Origin: Hassallia byssoidea VB512170
GTDB lineage: Bacteria > Cyanobacteriota > Cyanobacteriia > Cyanobacteriales > Nostocaceae
DNA length: 64,000 nucleotides
Direction of reading: 5' to 3'
Assembly (NCBI RefSeq): GCF_000817785.2
Contig: NZ_JTCM02000008.1
Span: 51,180 to 115,179, forward strand
Positions 63,084 through 64,000 of this stretch are shown piece by piece. Numbering within the stretch: the stretch's first letter is position 1; every line of letters begins with the position of its first letter. A model generated the notes under the pieces. The model had not been told where the DNA came from, ran no database searches, and saw only the letters and a program-made list of their open reading frames with translations. A program made the translations under genes and the position numbers.

Positions 63084-63443
63084 TTAAGATACGTTCAAGT
63101 TGCTTCTAGCGACTTTGCGCTTGTGAGCTACTTCAGGTTGGGGTGTGCTAGCAAGGGTTGGCTCGTCAGTCCCCAATAGGTCATGTATCTCGCTTAAGGA
63201 TCTTGATGTTTTTGCCGAAACTTCTTCTTGTGATGCACTTACATACTCAATCAGGTCTTCTACCTGACAGTTTAGAGCTTGGCAAAATCTCACGATTCTT
63301 TCAATATGGTCTGTCCCAGTCCTGCCACTCTCCCAGTTTTGGATCGTGCTTTCAGTCACTCCGACAAGACGTGATAGCTCAAGCTGGGTCAGCCCTGCTT
63401 TGTCACGCAGAAAGGCGATTCTTGGTTTTGCTTTCTGTTTCAC
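63084..63443 (-). CDS. XRE-family HTH transcriptional regulator
   Basis: 119 residues, GTG start. The HTH is AFLRDKAGLTQLELSRLVGV plus TESTIQNWESGRTG, typical of XRE/Cro; a linker (QALNCQVEDLIEYV) and a low-complexity tail with basic end (AHKRKVARSNLNVS) follow. It stands alone and is read away from the secreted-protein gene at 63827. Target unknown; self-control is likely. Confidence 0.9.
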   Translation of the reverse strand: MKQKAKPRIAFLRDKAGLTQLELSRLVGVTESTIQNWESGRTGTDHIERIVRFCQALNCQVEDLIEYVSASQEEVSAKTSRSLSEIHDLLGTDEPTLASTPQPEVAHKRKVARSNLNVS

Positions 63444-63826
63444 AGCTATAGCACTTTATATTTTAACTTATAGTCGTAGATCCTAGCACCAAAAAAAACC
63501 AGCGCCCAGGAATTTCCCAAAAAAAACTTTTGCCCAAACTCTTGACACCCCCAAGAACTTTGGTTAAAACTATTGAGTATGAGATTCACCTCTTTTAGAG
63601 GGAGTTTATATAAAGGGCAGATAAAGCGCAAACATTCAATTTGAAAAAAACTTTCAGAAAAATCCGGAATGATGCGACTTTGATTTGAATCTCATAACAT
63701 CAAACGACAGCGTAAAAACCCTGAGAACTCCTCAAATTTTAAGTATGTATACGCAAATTGAGTCACAGGATTTATAAGTCAGTTTGAACCAACTACAACA
63801 CACAAATAATCAGGTCTAGAAATATT
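63444..63826. other. Divergent promoter region between XRE gene and secreted-protein gene
   Basis: 383 bases, no gene recognised. AT-rich with poly-A tracts (63489, 63519). Should hold both promoters. Confidence 0.5.
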
Positions 63827-64000
63827 ATGTTGAAGAATTTGGCTTTTGGTTTACTAGCTGCAACTTTGGCGATCGCTCCTGGTGCAGCATTTGCCGGTCA
63901 ATCTCAAAGCAACGTCCAAGTTACCACACAAGACGGTGCAGCAATCGATGGTAGCACCAACGCTCAAAGCTCCACCAGCACCAACGTGCAACAACAAATT
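63827..64000 (+). CDS. Secreted Gln/Ser/Thr-rich protein, 5' part
   Basis: Open to the window edge, 58 residues seen. The N-terminus is a Sec signal peptide (MLKNLAFGLLAATLAIAPGA, cleavage likely after AFA), and the mature part begins GQSQSNVQVTTQDGAAIDGS, then NAQSSTSTNVQQQ. It is a small exported protein of low complexity, perhaps cell-wall or sheath linked. No strong ribosome site. Too little is present for a family call. Confidence 0.75.
   Translation, partial: MLKNLAFGLLAATLAIAPGAAFAGQSQSNVQVTTQDGAAIDGSTNAQSSTSTNVQQQI

Overview
The window comes from a heterocyst-forming, filamentous cyanobacterium (Nostocales type). The evidence is the many HIP1 octamers (GCGATCGC), dense 7-nt STRR repeats between genes, the gene order nifK-(Mo-nitro_C)-nifE-nifN-nifX-DUF269-DUF683-nifW-hesA-hesB-fdxH, an uptake hydrogenase (hupSL) beside an extended hyp operon, and the heterocyst regulator cnfR/patB next to a cytochrome oxidase cluster. 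Strain identity cannot be fixed from the sequence alone.

Region by region. (1) 1-8237: the right-hand part of a DNA element that interrupts nifK. It carries the end of a two-module NRPS whose adenylation domains both read as threonine, an MbtH protein, a GT32 sugar transferase, a 47-codon ORF, and at the very edge a XisF-type large serine recombinase. Only the last ~85 codons of nifK (8238-8495) are present. The rest must lie beyond the left side of the window, joined by excision in heterocysts. (2) 8238-15993: nitrogenase cofactor-assembly and electron-supply genes (nifE, N, X, W, hesA, hesB, fdxH) plus a FeoA-like protein. (3) 16029-19239: ctaB (heme O synthase), an ankyrin protein, a SagB-like flavoprotein and a small unknown protein. 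(4) 19297-23760: hupW, a Nudix hydrolase, and hupSL with an unknown gene downstream. (5) 24652-35968: accessory genes (TPR, two small membrane proteins, NifU-Rieske, NHL), then hypF, C, D, tautomerase, acetyltransferase, hypE, A, B. (6) 36041-39110: an LLM flavoenzyme with a paralogue of the small unknown protein from region 3, and a small hypothetical operon. (7) 40108-43172: cysK, the ArsC-like nitrogenase-associated protein, a cysteine-dioxygenase-like cupin and a TPR-like protein. (8) 43271-50226: coxC-coxA-coxB (minus strand), nif-specific ferredoxin fdxB and cnfR/patB. (9) 50375-64000: general genes, including Uma2, cobU, polysaccharide glycosyltransferases and acetyltransferase, a LysR-governed stress-like set with a frameshifted gene, DUF2330, an RnfD-like protein, a polysaccharide deacetylase, an XRE regulator and the start of a secreted protein.

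Together regions 2-8 form a nitrogen-fixation neighbourhood: cofactor assembly and ferredoxins feed nitrogenase, HupSL recycles the H2 it makes, HypA-F and HupW mature the hydrogenase, the Cox enzyme removes O2 and CnfR switches genes on under low O2. These roles come from known families; expression was not observed. Dispersed repeats are unusually frequent and several have entered coding frames (NRPS, nifE, hypF, the 52410 gene, the RnfD-like gene). No tRNA, rRNA or CRISPR array was recognised.
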